From assembly GCF_018691265.1 (NCBI RefSeq), contig NW_024881295.1, forward strand, positions 18,771,904-18,835,903: a DNA stretch of 64,000 nt. Reading direction: 5' to 3'. Below, piece after piece: positions 51,901 to 63,350 of the stretch. The stretch is from Tyto alba. Its lineage: Eukaryota; Chordata; Aves; Strigiformes; Tytonidae. Position 1 is the first letter of the stretch, and every line of letters begins with the position of its first letter. The position numbers and the translations under genes are program-made. The notes below the pieces were generated by a model. That model was not told the DNA's origin. It did not search any database and saw nothing but the letters and a program-made list of their open reading frames with translations.

Positions 51901-54900
51901 CTTGTGGGAGGAGGTAGATTGCAAAAAGAACTCTGAGCCACTGAAATATATACAAAATAAAACCAGGAATATTTTGGGTGACTTCAATGGAACACATAGT
52001 TACTGTCAGCCTAAGTGGTGCTGTAAATTTGGGTTGTAAAAAAGCTAACTCACTTGTATGAACTGGCACAGGAGGTAGGTGGAATTTTGAGCTTTCATTG
52101 GTGTGTCCTTGGCAGTTACCGGTAAATCCTGCGATACCGCTTTTCCTTCCACTTGGCAGTGGAGCTGTCAGCTGTGGGCATGGATGGGGCACGCTCCACG
52201 ATTGCCTGATAAAATACCAGGGCCTGGTTTCTTCAGACAGCTTGCTGCTGGCTCCTCTGTCAGCCTGCTGAAGGAGCTTCAGGCTAGGGAAAAGCAAGGT
52301 GTTTTGTAAAATTTATCTGTTGCTCAGTCAGAAAACTGTTACAGACTGCTCAGAAAAGTGTTTGTGTTGGATCTAACAAAGGTGCTTCTAGATCTCAGAA
52401 ATCTGTGGCAAAGTGGTGCCTGCCAAGTTTGCAGAGGAATTTAAATCGGATCAATGTGAATTATGTGAGTGGGTCTGCTAAATGCCTTTTAAGAATTTTT
52501 CTGGGTTCTTTGCTGCTAATAGGTTAGCCACCTGCAATGGGCTAAAGCACAAGGGTGTTGATGTAGTATTTAGTACAGCTCAAATACCACTGCTCCTGCT
52601 GTACCTCAGATTACCTCTATGAAGCATAAATTAAAGTTCTGGATTTACAACAACTTTTTTTCTTCCTGAGTTTAATTGATGAAGTATGAGAACTTCCTGT
52701 ATCTGCATGGAGGAGACTAGCACGCTGAATACCCATAACATCTTTTATTATTTTGTAGTAGCGTGGTTTCTCTACATTTCCTTATTCTCCTACTGTTTGT
52801 GGCTTTTACTGAAGGATACTTAATAGAGGAGGGAATGTACAGGCTATTATTCTTCCAGAGACACCATTTCTGTCTTTGTTTACAAGTGCTGGTGGGAGTT
52901 GTTCAAACCAGGGTAGAAGAGGAGTCCTGTGGTTCCCATCCAGACTTCTCAGAAACTCTTTACTAAAGCCTAAAGAGAAAGGAAAGCCCCATGGCTACAG
53001 TTCCCACCCATGTGCTACTCTGATGTCTATTCTGCTTTCATTGGGATCTTAAGTGGTAAATAAAGAGAAGAGGGCAGAGCCCCTGGAGTTAGGCTGTCCC
53101 CCAGAGCTGGTTTTACTATTACATTCCTCAGAACCATGTCCAAAGAGCTGTCTGTGATCTCTCTTTGAGCCTTGCACGTCTGAGCTTTGGCTGGCTCAGC
53201 TGTCAGACACTGAATGTCAAACTTAGGAGGCTGCTGCTTTTCCATGGAAACGCTCTGTGCAATTGCAGAAATAATCAGGCTTGTCTGGTGGTTGCTGTGC
53301 CCTATTGTTGGATGCTTCTAGACACTAAACTGAATTGTCCTACCTTGACAAACTGAGTTTTCAGCTAAAATCCAGCTCTGCTTTTGTCATCTCTCATGCT
53401 TTTTTTTTTTGAATACAGATGGATTGAGAAGGATTAATGTCACAGTTTATTCTGCTGTTGGAATGTAAGCCCTTTGATGTTGGCTCTCTTTCTGTTCATG
53501 CTCATCTTTCAAAAGCAGCTCCAGACCTTTTGCTTCTGTGTAGGTACCACCAGTATGAGCTGTCTCGTATCTTGTATTTGCAAGGCCTGAGCTGCAGTAT
53601 TGTCTTCAGGGAGGCTGTGCTATCGTACATTCTCTTTAGCAACTCTTTCGTGCACTGTATTTTACTAGTGACATAAAAATAATTCAGTGTTTACAAAAAA
53701 ATAGTGTTAACTGTTTCTTTGCGATCAGCAATTTTCAAGAGAAATTGCTTTCCTAGAGAAAGGGATTCTCATCTAGGGCCTTTGGATTGATGGATATTTT
53801 TTTTTTTTCAGTTATGTTTTACATAATTTACTTTCCATAATACTCTAAAATTATGTTAATCAGTGTGCCTGACTAACTCTAGGTATGCTTTGGTGTTGTC
53901 TTTAAAGAAAAAACAATGTCCTTTTCTACAGATGTTACTAACTTGGAGACACTACAGATACAGCTCAGTGGGAGAGGTGCCATAAAGTATTTAGAAGCTA
54001 GAGTAATTCCAATTTATGGAGTAAGTGTTTCAGTGTATTCGGCTGGTGCTGTTACTGATCTGAAAATAGCTATCTTTGGAGACGTAACAGTAGAAGTCTT
54101 ATTTTTTCTACTTCTGTAAGGTATTTAATTTCATAATTTTAAAGTTATTCTGGAGGATTGCCTATGAAGGAAGGATAACTTTCAGACTTGTACACCAAAC
54201 AGGTCACTAAAATGGCTTAGTTTGAGCCCTGTCCATGTTTCTTTGTTGTCATTTAAAAATAGCTGCCAAAAATAAACAGCTGTTGTAACACTGGAAGAAT
54301 GATTGCTGCAGGAGATGGAGACAGTCTATGTCATTGAACTGGTAAGAAGGAGATAGCTCATCTTCCTGCTGCAGATCCCGCTTTTGTGAGCAGCAGCAGT
54401 TTGGAAGGGAAAGGTTTATCACTCAAAACATTGACACCACTTAAATAAACAGCGACCCTTAAGAACAAGAGCAAAAGTTGCTGCCCCTTCTCCCACTCCC
54501 AGCTTATGGGGGCACCACGTGAAAGAATAAGCTCTGTAGTCTTGTTTCGTGTGATGCTAAGGAAGCATGTGCTGATATAAAACCGTGGGGCCTGAAAACT
54601 CTTGGGGAGTAAGGGGAGCACAACTCACCCAGGTGTGAGGTCTCCATTTGCTTTATGTCTGCAGAGGTGCTGCTGAGGAAGCATTTACTATCTGCAGGGC
54701 TTTAATTCATTGTTTTCCTTCTGCAAAGTACAGTGTTTTTTAAGTTAGGAAAACAGCCAATTGAGATAAGACTGGAAGAGCATCTCTGTCATACAGATGG
54801 ATCTTACCCTTTTTGAAAGCCTCACCCCTTCTGTGCTTATCACAAAAAATGTTAAGTCTTGGAATTCTGGACAAGTAAGAGGAAATTTTGCAAGTTTCAG

Positions 54901-55349
54901 CCCTTACAGTTGCTTACAGAATATTTTTTATACTCTTAAAAATTTAGACATCCTGTTTCCCGTGAAGTGAACTTCCTCAATACCAGATAGTATCAAGAGA
55001 AATACGTACATATATTGAAGCTGCTTTCTGTTTAGAAACAAAGGTGATACTATAATAGAGCAGATCAATGGTCTACTGTATTGCTTTATCTCTGGCAGCA
55101 ATGTACAGTTGATACAACTGTCAGGAATTACAAGGTTGTTTTAGTAGAAGTCTAAAACCAGGTATGAGAAACGCGCAAAAGTTCAAAACCATGTATGTGT
55201 GAAGCCTGGTGTCACTTATGTGCTGTGGTTGGCTTTATAAATAAAGCTTTCAAGACTTATGCAGAGAGTGGAGACTAAATTCTGTCAATATGACTTACTC
55301 TGAACTCATGTAACTTGTTCTGGGTGAATAGATTTGAAGTGATTATCAT

Positions 55350-55398
55350 CATAAAAAAAACCCAAAACAAAAACAAAACAAAAAAACCCACCCAAACC
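55350..55398. repeat. A/C-rich low-complexity tract
   Basis: A runs interrupted by CCC and single C (AAAACCCAAAACAAAAACAA type), a rough complement in style to the G/T tracts at 45.6 and 63.3 kb. A short related piece occurs at about 62802-62821. Confidence 0.85.
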
Positions 55399-56583
55399 TA
55401 TCTATTCTGAAAAAGATACATTTCTAAAGTCCAGTTTGAGTCCCCCTCAACTTGCATAAAATACCTAAGTCTTGGTCTATCAGATAGCAGCTGGGACTGG
55501 AAAAAGCTGAAGCATGTGGTGACAGTGGCATAAAAGACAATCTCTTCAATGGAATCAATTCAGGAGACAGGATGTCAATATGTTGTTTATTTTTATTAAT
55601 ATCTTCCAGCTAAAACCAATTTGTTCCTAAACTCCTGACTCAAACTGGGCCAAAGAATAATGAGCGTTATCTAAGTTTTCTTTCCCTACTCCAGCTCTCT
55701 TCAAAAGCGTTTTGGATGTGCTGTTTTCCTCTCTCTTTTTCAAGTAGTTTGAATAAAACTTTTGTCACGTATACAGAGGATACTTGTTTAGTGTCACTCG
55801 ATGTAACTTACCTATTGATTCTGCCAAAATTTGTACTGCATCCCATGGCCCCTTTCTTTGTGTGATGGCTGCTCCATGTAGTTTATTCAAATTTTTGCAT
55901 TGTATCTGTGTAAAATCAGACTTAAGAATTAAATTCCAAATAAGAAGCTGAAATGGATTCTGACTGCTGTTGCCCTTTATTCTGCTAACAGTCCTCCTAT
56001 AAAGAGTACAGCTAGTACTTGTTCAAAAACAGTCTCAGGATTTTTGTCAGTGTGTGGAACAGGTTTTCCAATGCCAAAATTGCATAGTATTTCAATAAAC
56101 AATATAATTTTTTTTTTAAATACAAAGTTATAATTAACATAAATCTAGAAAATCACTTTGTTGGAGGTGTCTTTCATGAAGGAGCAAAAAAAAAAAGACT
56201 GAAACTGAACTGGAATCCCTGTAATTCTGTTTGCCAAGAGCTGTAATTGATACAGCTTTTTCCCAGAAATGCATAAATAAATAAAATGCATCAGTATATT
56301 AAAACTAATTTCTGAGCCATGGTCTTTATTTTTAAGAGGCAAATCAAGAAATGCTATCGGTATGTTTCATAATACTTAAACACTGAAGTTTTTGTTATCA
56401 ACAATTGGCAAGTTAAATAGGAAGTTGGCTTTCTTCCTTACTTTATTTTACCTTTATTGCTGATGAATGATTAGGTTGGTCGATGGTTGCCTAAGAAATT
56501 TCTGATGATGTTCTGATGGTGCTTATTTAGAGGAAGAAAATGGGTTGAAATCAGCAGCATGTGTCAGAATGATCTACTAGTCC

Positions 56584-56760
56584 CGGAGGGGAAGTTGGCA
56601 GACCCGGGTTTGGTCCCACGCCTGTCATCGGGACCCGCAGAGCCCTTGTGAGCTCTGCGAGTCCCCTCCGAAGTCTGGGCCCTCTTTAGCTGCCACGCTT
56701 TCCATGGTGGGGACTCTCCCACAGCTTATTCGAGCCCCGTCAGCAGCCATCTGAGGGGCT
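56584..56760. other. GC-rich patch with nested hairpins
   Basis: An isolated GC-rich block in AT-rich surroundings contains several perfect inverted repeats. An outer 9-bp stem pairs CGGAGGGGA (56584-56592) with TCCCCTCCG (56662-56670). Inside it are GGTCCC (56612-56617) with GGGACC (56630-56635), and an 8-bp stem CGCAGAGC (56636-56643) with GCTCTGCG (56652-56659) closing an 8-base loop. Together these form a three-stem, 87-nt fold. A separate hairpin follows: AGCCCC (56733-56738), a bulged G, TCAG, a short loop, then CTGAGGGGCT (56751-56760). I do not recognise the sequence as a known RNA or transposon. Folding was done by eye and transcription is unknown. Confidence 0.5.
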
Positions 56761-57779
56761 TCCAGAGATAATACGTTAGCAGTTTAATAGTGGGGTCTCT
56801 TACCAGTGTAGGAAAAACTTAGATGTGCTTGCTGTGAAACAAAACTAACCTCCTTATGCAGTGGAGGATGAGGGAAATGAAAAATTTGGGGGGGAGAAAA
56901 TTACTGAGCTCCATGCCTGGAGCTACCCAGAGGAAAAGACGGGCATTTTTGTGATGATGGGTTCCAGCACAGGGTTTTTCAGTCTTTTACAGGAGTAAAT
57001 GCTGCCTTACAGGACCAGCTGCAAGATCAAAGGTGCCATTAAAGGAGAAAGGAAGGGAAGATGGTTTCCTCAAAAGAATAATTCAGCAGACTTAAGTTAG
57101 CATGTAGGAACTTGAAGTCCAAATTTGGCTCAGCGTTAAGTAAAATTGCCCACGGTTTTTTGACGCACTGTTAGTCATAAGCACCGCATGCTTTTGAGAG
57201 CGAAGGAGAGAAAGTTTGAATACGTCAACAGGGTCAGACCATGGACTTCCGTGCTGCGTGCTTTTTCACATCCAGTGGTTTGAACCCTAAATATTTTGAG
57301 ACATGGTGCTGTGCAGCTCATCAGTATTTGAAGCTTTAATACATTCTTTCAAAGCTCTCTTTATTTTGCAGACAAGATCGTTATGAGTTGGTCTTGAAAA
57401 GCCACTTCCCTCTCCCCTCTAGACAGTGTTGGTGGGAATTTTGTGGAGCTGGTGCATGCCACTGGTGTAGGTGTGTAGCTGCACAGGATCTGGCTTGGTG
57501 AGAGCAGTGGTTTCAGGCACAGCTTTGATGCAAAAAAAGGCTTTTCCAGACACCTCACCCCACCCCCAGCAGCCTAGGGGTGCAGCGGAGGGACACAGTG
57601 GTTTTGGCTTAGCGTCTGTTTCGGCAGATGCAGGAGCAGATAAGCCTGACAGAAGCCCTAAGACCAAAAGCCACGGGTCTGTGCAGTTCTTGTTGAGGAT
57701 AACCCAGGTTAGGAGATCACAGTGTTCTTGAGGGGACCAATTTCAAGGTCTGGGAGATAGAGATCAGGAAGCAACCATT
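56761..57779. other. Non-coding DNA, no gene seen
   Basis: Short overlapping ORFs on both strands (57361-57731) without domains. GC content is slightly above that of the 44-56 kb stretch. No repeat recognised. Confidence 0.35.
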
Positions 57780-59570
57780 CCTATTGTGCTGAAATTAAAC
57801 CGATTCAGGGGAAACGAGCCTGCCTTCAGAAAATCATTTTATCGGGGAAAATCAGTCGTCAGCTAATTCCTCTGAACCCTCCGTTTGAGCAATAAATGAA
57901 AGCTCTCGCCGGCTCCCCCTCCATCTTAGCGTGTGTTTTACTCCCCTTTTGCCCCCCCCCCGTGGGATGTGGGAGTAGGCAGTGTCAAGGTTAAACCTGG
58001 TTGCAAGCTTTAGTGAAGGTGTGTGCCGCCTGCTTGGGAAGGCAAGGCACCTGCTAGGCATGCCCAGTGAGCGCTGGGAGCTGGCTCTCCCGTCCCTCGG
58101 GCTTTGCAAGGCTGAAGCACAAAGAACGCTTGTTGCCCGGTCCCCGGGAGTCTCCCAGTGCTACCACTAGCTGGGGAGGACTGGTTACCATGGAGGCTGC
58201 CATCTGTTCTCTCCCCGCTGGAATGTGATTATCCTCGCTGGGTTGGGAACCAGCAAAAGCAGGGGAGCGTGTGCTGTCGGCAATTATCCGCAATGGAGTG
58301 CGTTAATGGCAGGCTGGAATTAGCTAGCTGGAGGAGAACATAAAAGGATTTTACCAAAACTATTAATGATTTCTAGCCAAGAGGAGTAAGCTTTTTGCAA
58401 GGTCAGTACTAAATTCATTATGTATGTAGGTAGATAATTTTTAATTGGCGCAGCGGCTTTATGATTTGAGGATGGTAGCACCACGGCAATAATGCTTATT
58501 GTTAAGAGGGGTGTGTGTGTGTGTGTGGGGGGGGAATTGTATTTTAAAGATCTTTGTTTGTCTGATTCAGTTCAAGCAGTTTAATTTGGGGTCGTTAAAG
58601 TAGTAAGTCAGAACAATAACTGGCCAAACTGACACAAATGGAGCAATTCGTATCTCTTGTCTTTATGAAATGCTTTTTGCTGCCAAATCTCTCTGATTTA
58701 CATGCCTCTTCACGCTGATTGCTTTTTGTCTGAGTGATTTCTTTTTGGATGTGATACGTGTTTGGTTTTCATACTGGCATGAAGGGTGAGATGAGGGGAA
58801 AATGTTCAAACAGAGCTGGTGATACAATGGGTGTTTAGGGTGTTTTATGCAGTTTGCTCAGAGGAAGCAGTGTAAAGGGAGGCAGAATGCAGGAGCAGGT
58901 TTTGCACTCTTCGTTCCCACCCTCTGCCCCTCTTTCCAACTCACCAACTGACCAAACATTTTGGACTCTTTCTCTTATTGAGCTTAATTGTATGGAGACT
59001 TGACACGAGTTTTCAGGCTACTCTGCAAATATTGTGACTGTTTTGGTAGCAGCATTTCATTTAAAGGGGAAAATAAAATTAGAACTATATGACTGTAAGG
59101 CTTTTGTGTCCTATAAATGACATTTTTTGTTGTGCTGTAGGAGCTAGGAATATTATGTTTTTTTTCATAATAAATGCATGATGAACGTTTGTGTGCAGTT
59201 CAGATTACTGACTTAAATGAGGGGCATTAAAATTAATTTGTACCCCGAACAGACAAAACATCACCTCAGCAGATATTTTTAGTCACGTACGGGCTTTCCC
59301 TTCTCAAATAAAGCTCTTGCGCTGCATCCTTCTTTCCAGGACTGCCATTTTTATTTTGTACAGGGGAGGACACTACTAGAGGCTTTTAATTAACACTATT
59401 GTCAGTCTTAATTCCACCAATGTGCCCTCTGTTTTTATGCACTTAAAATGTCATTGCATTGGAGTCTGGGAGGAAAGTTACCAGTGGAGTTAATAAGTCA
59501 CTACCGCAACATATTTGACTAGGGTAAATTTTTAACCTACAAGATACTTTCCAAGTCTTGGTGCCAAACA
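57780..59570. promoter_or_regulatory. Possible cluster of conserved non-coding (enhancer-like) elements
   Basis: This is inferred from texture only. The block is largely unique, with few homopolymers and many short transcription-factor-like cores: homeodomain TAAT/ATTA sites (for example TGGAATTAGCTAGCTGG near 58314, AACTATTAATGATTTC near 58357, TTTTTAATTGGCGC near 58438, GGCTTTTAATTAACACT near 59380) and GATA-like TTATCC (58229, 58284). The sub-blocks 58180-58500 and 59030-59550 look best. Only a GT microsatellite at 58511-58534 and a C run near 57952 interrupt it. No species comparison is available to me, so conservation is untested. Confidence 0.3.
58511..58534. repeat. (GT)n microsatellite with G run
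   Basis: Eight GT units run into eight Gs. A smaller GT repeat lies at about 59574-59586. Confidence 0.9.
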
Positions 59571-60060
59571 AAAGTGTGTGTGTGTGCGGGAGGTTGAGGG
59601 GGTTTTTATTTCTTCGAGTACTTTAACTGTTTGTGGTGTATGAGCTTTTCTGATGCTTGTGGGAGCCTGGTATATGTGCCCAAAGTCCTTTCAGACATCA
59701 TGTCACGCTCGCGCATCGGTGAAACTGGGAGAGCTCTGTTAATGGGAGGTGTATCATCTTGTAATCAAAAAGACTTTTTTTAACCCCTTCCGTCTCCAGA
59801 ATTCAAGTATTGCATTGCCATTGAAGTGGGTGACTTATGCGAAACTTGTTTTTAATGGGCTGCAGTGGACCTGTTCACATGTGCAAGTTGCAGGTCTGTA
59901 GTTGCGTTGTTAAAAAGAGCGCAGGAAGCAGATTGGCTTTTGTGCTTGAAAAGAGATTAGACTTTCACCCTTCAGACACTGTGCTGAACCTAGCTGGAGG
60001 GAAGGGCAACCACCTCAAGGTTATTCCGTAGCTGGTGTGGGATGTGTTTCTGTTCCCCAG

Positions 60061-60171
60061 TCTGTTTCTAGGAAGGTGGCAGTTGCCTACAGGATTCGCT
60101 GTCGCTGTGGATGTGAATTACTGTCTCATTGGCAAGCCCTCATAGACAGCAACAATCGTATCGACATAAAG
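60061..60171 (+). other. Weak candidate internal exon, 111 bp
   Basis: The stretch is preceded by a good 3' splice site (GTGTTTCTGTTCCCCAG, AG at 60059-60060) and followed by AAG|GTAATG (GT at 60172). It is exactly 37 codons long and open in one frame only, giving a peptide with the Cys-rich core YRIRCRCGCELLSHWQALID. I do not recognise a family. An open frame of 37 codons is not rare by chance, the donor is second-rate, and the phase (0) would not match the phase-1 end of the candidate first exon at 15970, so they cannot be joined directly. It may instead be part of the nearby putative regulatory block. Confidence 0.2.
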
Positions 60172-60610
60172 GTAATGGCTTGTACACCCCTTCCGGAGGT
60201 GATCTCTTCTGGGTGCTAGCTGGTGGTGTGCTGAAAAGCTTGTTTTTCCACTGCCTTTGCTAAACCTGTTTCAAGGATAATCAGGGGACTTTACATTTCG
60301 CGTTCTCCATCTCTTATTATATTCTCTGATGAGCACTGTGTAAATACCCAAATAGCCTCGAGGAAACAGGTTTTTTATTTCCTTCTTGAATGGTCTATAT
60401 GGGTCTGTTGCATACTTTCTTTTTTTTAGTTACTGAATTTTACTTTAGGTCACTAGGTCACTGTTGATTTGCAGATGCAGGATTTAAAGGCTAGACACTC
60501 TTTAATCCATTTGAGCATCTGGCCTTTCATAGTAGACAGACCATTTCCGTGTAACAGAGGAGCTGTTAAATGTCTGTTTGAAATTAATGATATTTTTTAA
60601 AAGATTCTTC

Positions 60611-60630
60611 TTTTTTTTTTTTTTTTTTTT
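60611..60630. repeat. Poly(T) run, 20 bases
   Basis: Uninterrupted T run, preceded by AAGATTCTTC. No element body recognised. Confidence 0.95.
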
Positions 60631-60881
60631 AATTCTTAGTAGATTATTACAAGTGGCTCTGATGTTTATGCTTAATGTAAACAAATGAAGGGTCAATGTA
60701 ATCTGCTACATGATCTCTTGAAGGAGATTTATTCTAAAATACAGGCTTTGGGGCCAGCAGAGGTGATGGGTCATACTCAGTAGTAATTTGGGTTTTTTTT
60801 TAAGAGAGTAAGCGCAATTTAGGTGCATCATCTCACAAAAAAAAAGACATTGTGAATTAATTCCCAACTAGAATTATATAT

Positions 60882-60906
60882 GACATATATATATATTATA
60901 TATGTC
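60882..60906. repeat. AT-rich inverted repeat
   Basis: GACATATATA at the left pairs perfectly with TATATATGTC at the right (60897-60906). This gives a cruciform-capable palindrome within an (AT)n region. Confidence 0.85.
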
Positions 60907-61197
60907 TAGAAATATAAACTAAGATACAGTGGGTTGCTCATAATCTTGTTTATAATGTCTGTACATACTAAGCTTTCAGGAAACCATTTCATTAAATGGT
61001 AAAATCCTGAGTCAATATATAGGAAGCTGGCTTGCATATAAACGATCACAATTGTTCTCTTCAAACAGACAAGTCTTTCTGCTTTTCAGTTGACACATGA
61101 CTGTGGAATGCTGTTTGACATGGCTTGGATTTATTTATACATTGTGTTCAGGCTGCTACTTAGCAGAGCTTTTAAACATGCTTAGTTTTCAATACAC

Positions 61198-61221
61198 TTT
61201 TTTTTTTTTTTTTTTTTTTTT
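61198..61221. repeat. Poly(T) run, 24 bases
   Basis: Uninterrupted T run followed by CCTGCTG. No element body recognised. Confidence 0.95.
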
Positions 61222-63258
61222 CCTGCTGTTTAGTCATGTATTCTCAACATTAAAACAAACAAACAGAAAAGCCCAGGCTCTGTACTCACTCCTTATAGCA
61301 GTGTGGCTATTTGAAGGTTAAAGCCTGCAGCTCCCTCTGAAGGGCCAACTGTTTTGGAAAGTCCTGGTGCCTGTTTACAAACTGTGCTCTCTGCGACTCC
61401 CATGAAATAATGGAGTCCTCGGGATGCTGGATGTGGGAGGATAAACCTGCTGACACAGGCACTGCTGCTGTTGGTCTGTTTGCCTGGCCTTAGTCATGTA
61501 AAATTGCTTGCGCCTTTTATGCTTTGTATGGGTGGGGACAAAATGCAGGCATTAACACTTTTTTTCACGATGCTAGAAATTGCTGTACCAGATTTTAGAA
61601 AACATCAGATTTGTTCTAAAGCAGATCACCATACTAAACTGGTGCAGTGAGACCGTGAGTGACTAAATGTGAGAGACTGGCAATGTGCAGATTAATGATC
61701 TATGAGTTGTGGCAGGTTTTTTTAGTCTTTTCCAGAGGGGCTTGCATTTGGTACAGAAGTACTTTTGTCCTTCCTTGTTTAGGTGTCTAGTTGAAGAACC
61801 TGAAGACTCAGAGCTGTTCTGCAAATGATTTCAGAAAACACTCCTCCCCGGTGATCCTTGTTCAGAGCTGGAGAAGAAACAGGGCAGGGATGAATGACTG
61901 CATGCCTGCAACAGAGTACCTTGAAGTGGAATTACTTCTAATTTTCTTCCCCCTAGTACATACAGTTATTCTTACTATATGAAATAATTAGCTGTTAATC
62001 TTCAGTATAAAAATACTACTTGGACTGATAGAGACGTGGGAATTGTTTACTTTTTGATTAATATCTGAGCAAAGTAAGTACTTGAGTACATTTGGGAATG
62101 GGGAGCTCAGGACTGGAAGGAGCCATTTGGTCACTGAGGCGTTTTTCTGTGGGTTTTTCCCCTGCCCCCTTCAGTCACAGGCAGCCATATAACTTAATCT
62201 CATTTAGATGTTCAGCAGACTTTTCTTCTGGCACACTGAGAATCACAGACTGTTACTGGCTGTGGGAAACAAACTTTAAACAAAACTCTAAACTGTAGTA
62301 AATGACCAAGAGCCAGTGTTACACTGTGCTTCAGAAACTGAGCAAGAAAGATTGAAGCCATTGCCAATGTAGTGAGATTCCTGTTAGCAGAAAACTTAAG
62401 CAGGCACTTGCTGCTAGAAGTTTATTTCTCATGAGGTTTACCTGGACTCAGTAGCCACAACCAGCCTCCAGTGCTTCAGAAGAAAAGGAACCCAAAGCAG
62501 CCAAATTTTGAATCAGAGGGAAGAATAGTCTGTCTTCTAGTCCCGACAGTTGGCTAGTAGAAGTGCTTTTCCAACTGCTATCTTTGGAGAATCCTTCATT
62601 GCAGTTTTTTAATGCTTGTTCTTGACTACCTGTAGACATCTGCTGGCTTGTGTATCCTTTGGACTGTACTTCGGTGCTGTGGTTTTCCCACCACCACAGA
62701 AGCACTTTACCTTCCTGAAGATGGTATAGATGCAAGTAACCCTGGTATTAAACTGTTGCAACTTGTCTGTTCCACTTACACTTGTAATAACAGGCACTGA
62801 AAAAAACCCAAAACAAACCCCATGTTCAGCTGCCCAAATAATTACTGTTGTGGTTATAGTTCTGAGTACTTGGTTTCAATTTGATAGCTAAGATTGACAC
62901 AAAGTACCATGTGCGCCTTCTTAGCAAAAACTCATGATTGAGGCTTCAGAAGACTTGAATTCCAGTCTTTCCTACATGTAAGGATTTTGTTTTGCAGGCA
63001 CTGAGTAGCGCCATGGGTGGTGTGGTGCATTCCCTGGGGTGGTGTTGAGCATGGCTGCTGTTTGAGTAGTAGAGGGAAAATTAGCTCAAGAGCTTGTACT
63101 ATTACTTGAAAGAACAAGTTGATTCTGTGATGAGTTATTGCTGCAGGACATGACCTGAACTTCTCACTTGGAATTTTTCTTCCTAGTATCTCCTCCTCAG
63201 TCCCAGCATCATTTCTGTACTCCTACAGCCTTGTCCCATTTCCTACACCAGTTTCTGG

Positions 63259-63350
63259 AGGTTTGGTTTTTTGTTTTTTTGTTTGTTGTTGTTGTTTTTT
63301 TTTTTTTTTTTAATGTTTGGTTTGGTTTGGTTTTGTTTTTTTTTTTTTCT
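63259..63350. repeat. G/T-rich low-complexity tract
   Basis: Contains (GTT)n, an 18-base T run (63295-63312), three GGTTT units and a second T run (63337-63348). It resembles the tract at 45.6 kb in style and may derive from the same kind of expansion or from decayed A-rich tails of - strand retrocopies. Confidence 0.85.

Larger units (their letters stand above)
44527..56583. other. Non-coding DNA, no gene confirmed
   Basis: No exon with both splice sites was found. Notable content: a GT-rich/T-rich tract at 45574-45690, T runs at 45935-45957 and 51507-51521, an A run at 46686-46698, an A/C-rich tract at 55350-55398, and an open stretch at 50666-50857 discussed under findings. Other ORFs are short and featureless. 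Confidence 0.4.

Noticed and set aside
56584..56670. The three-stem fold as a tRNA gene
   Set aside because: Stem lengths and spacing do not match a tRNA. The outer stem is 9 bp with an internal loop, there is no anticodon-arm geometry, and no conserved GGTTCRANYCC box is present.
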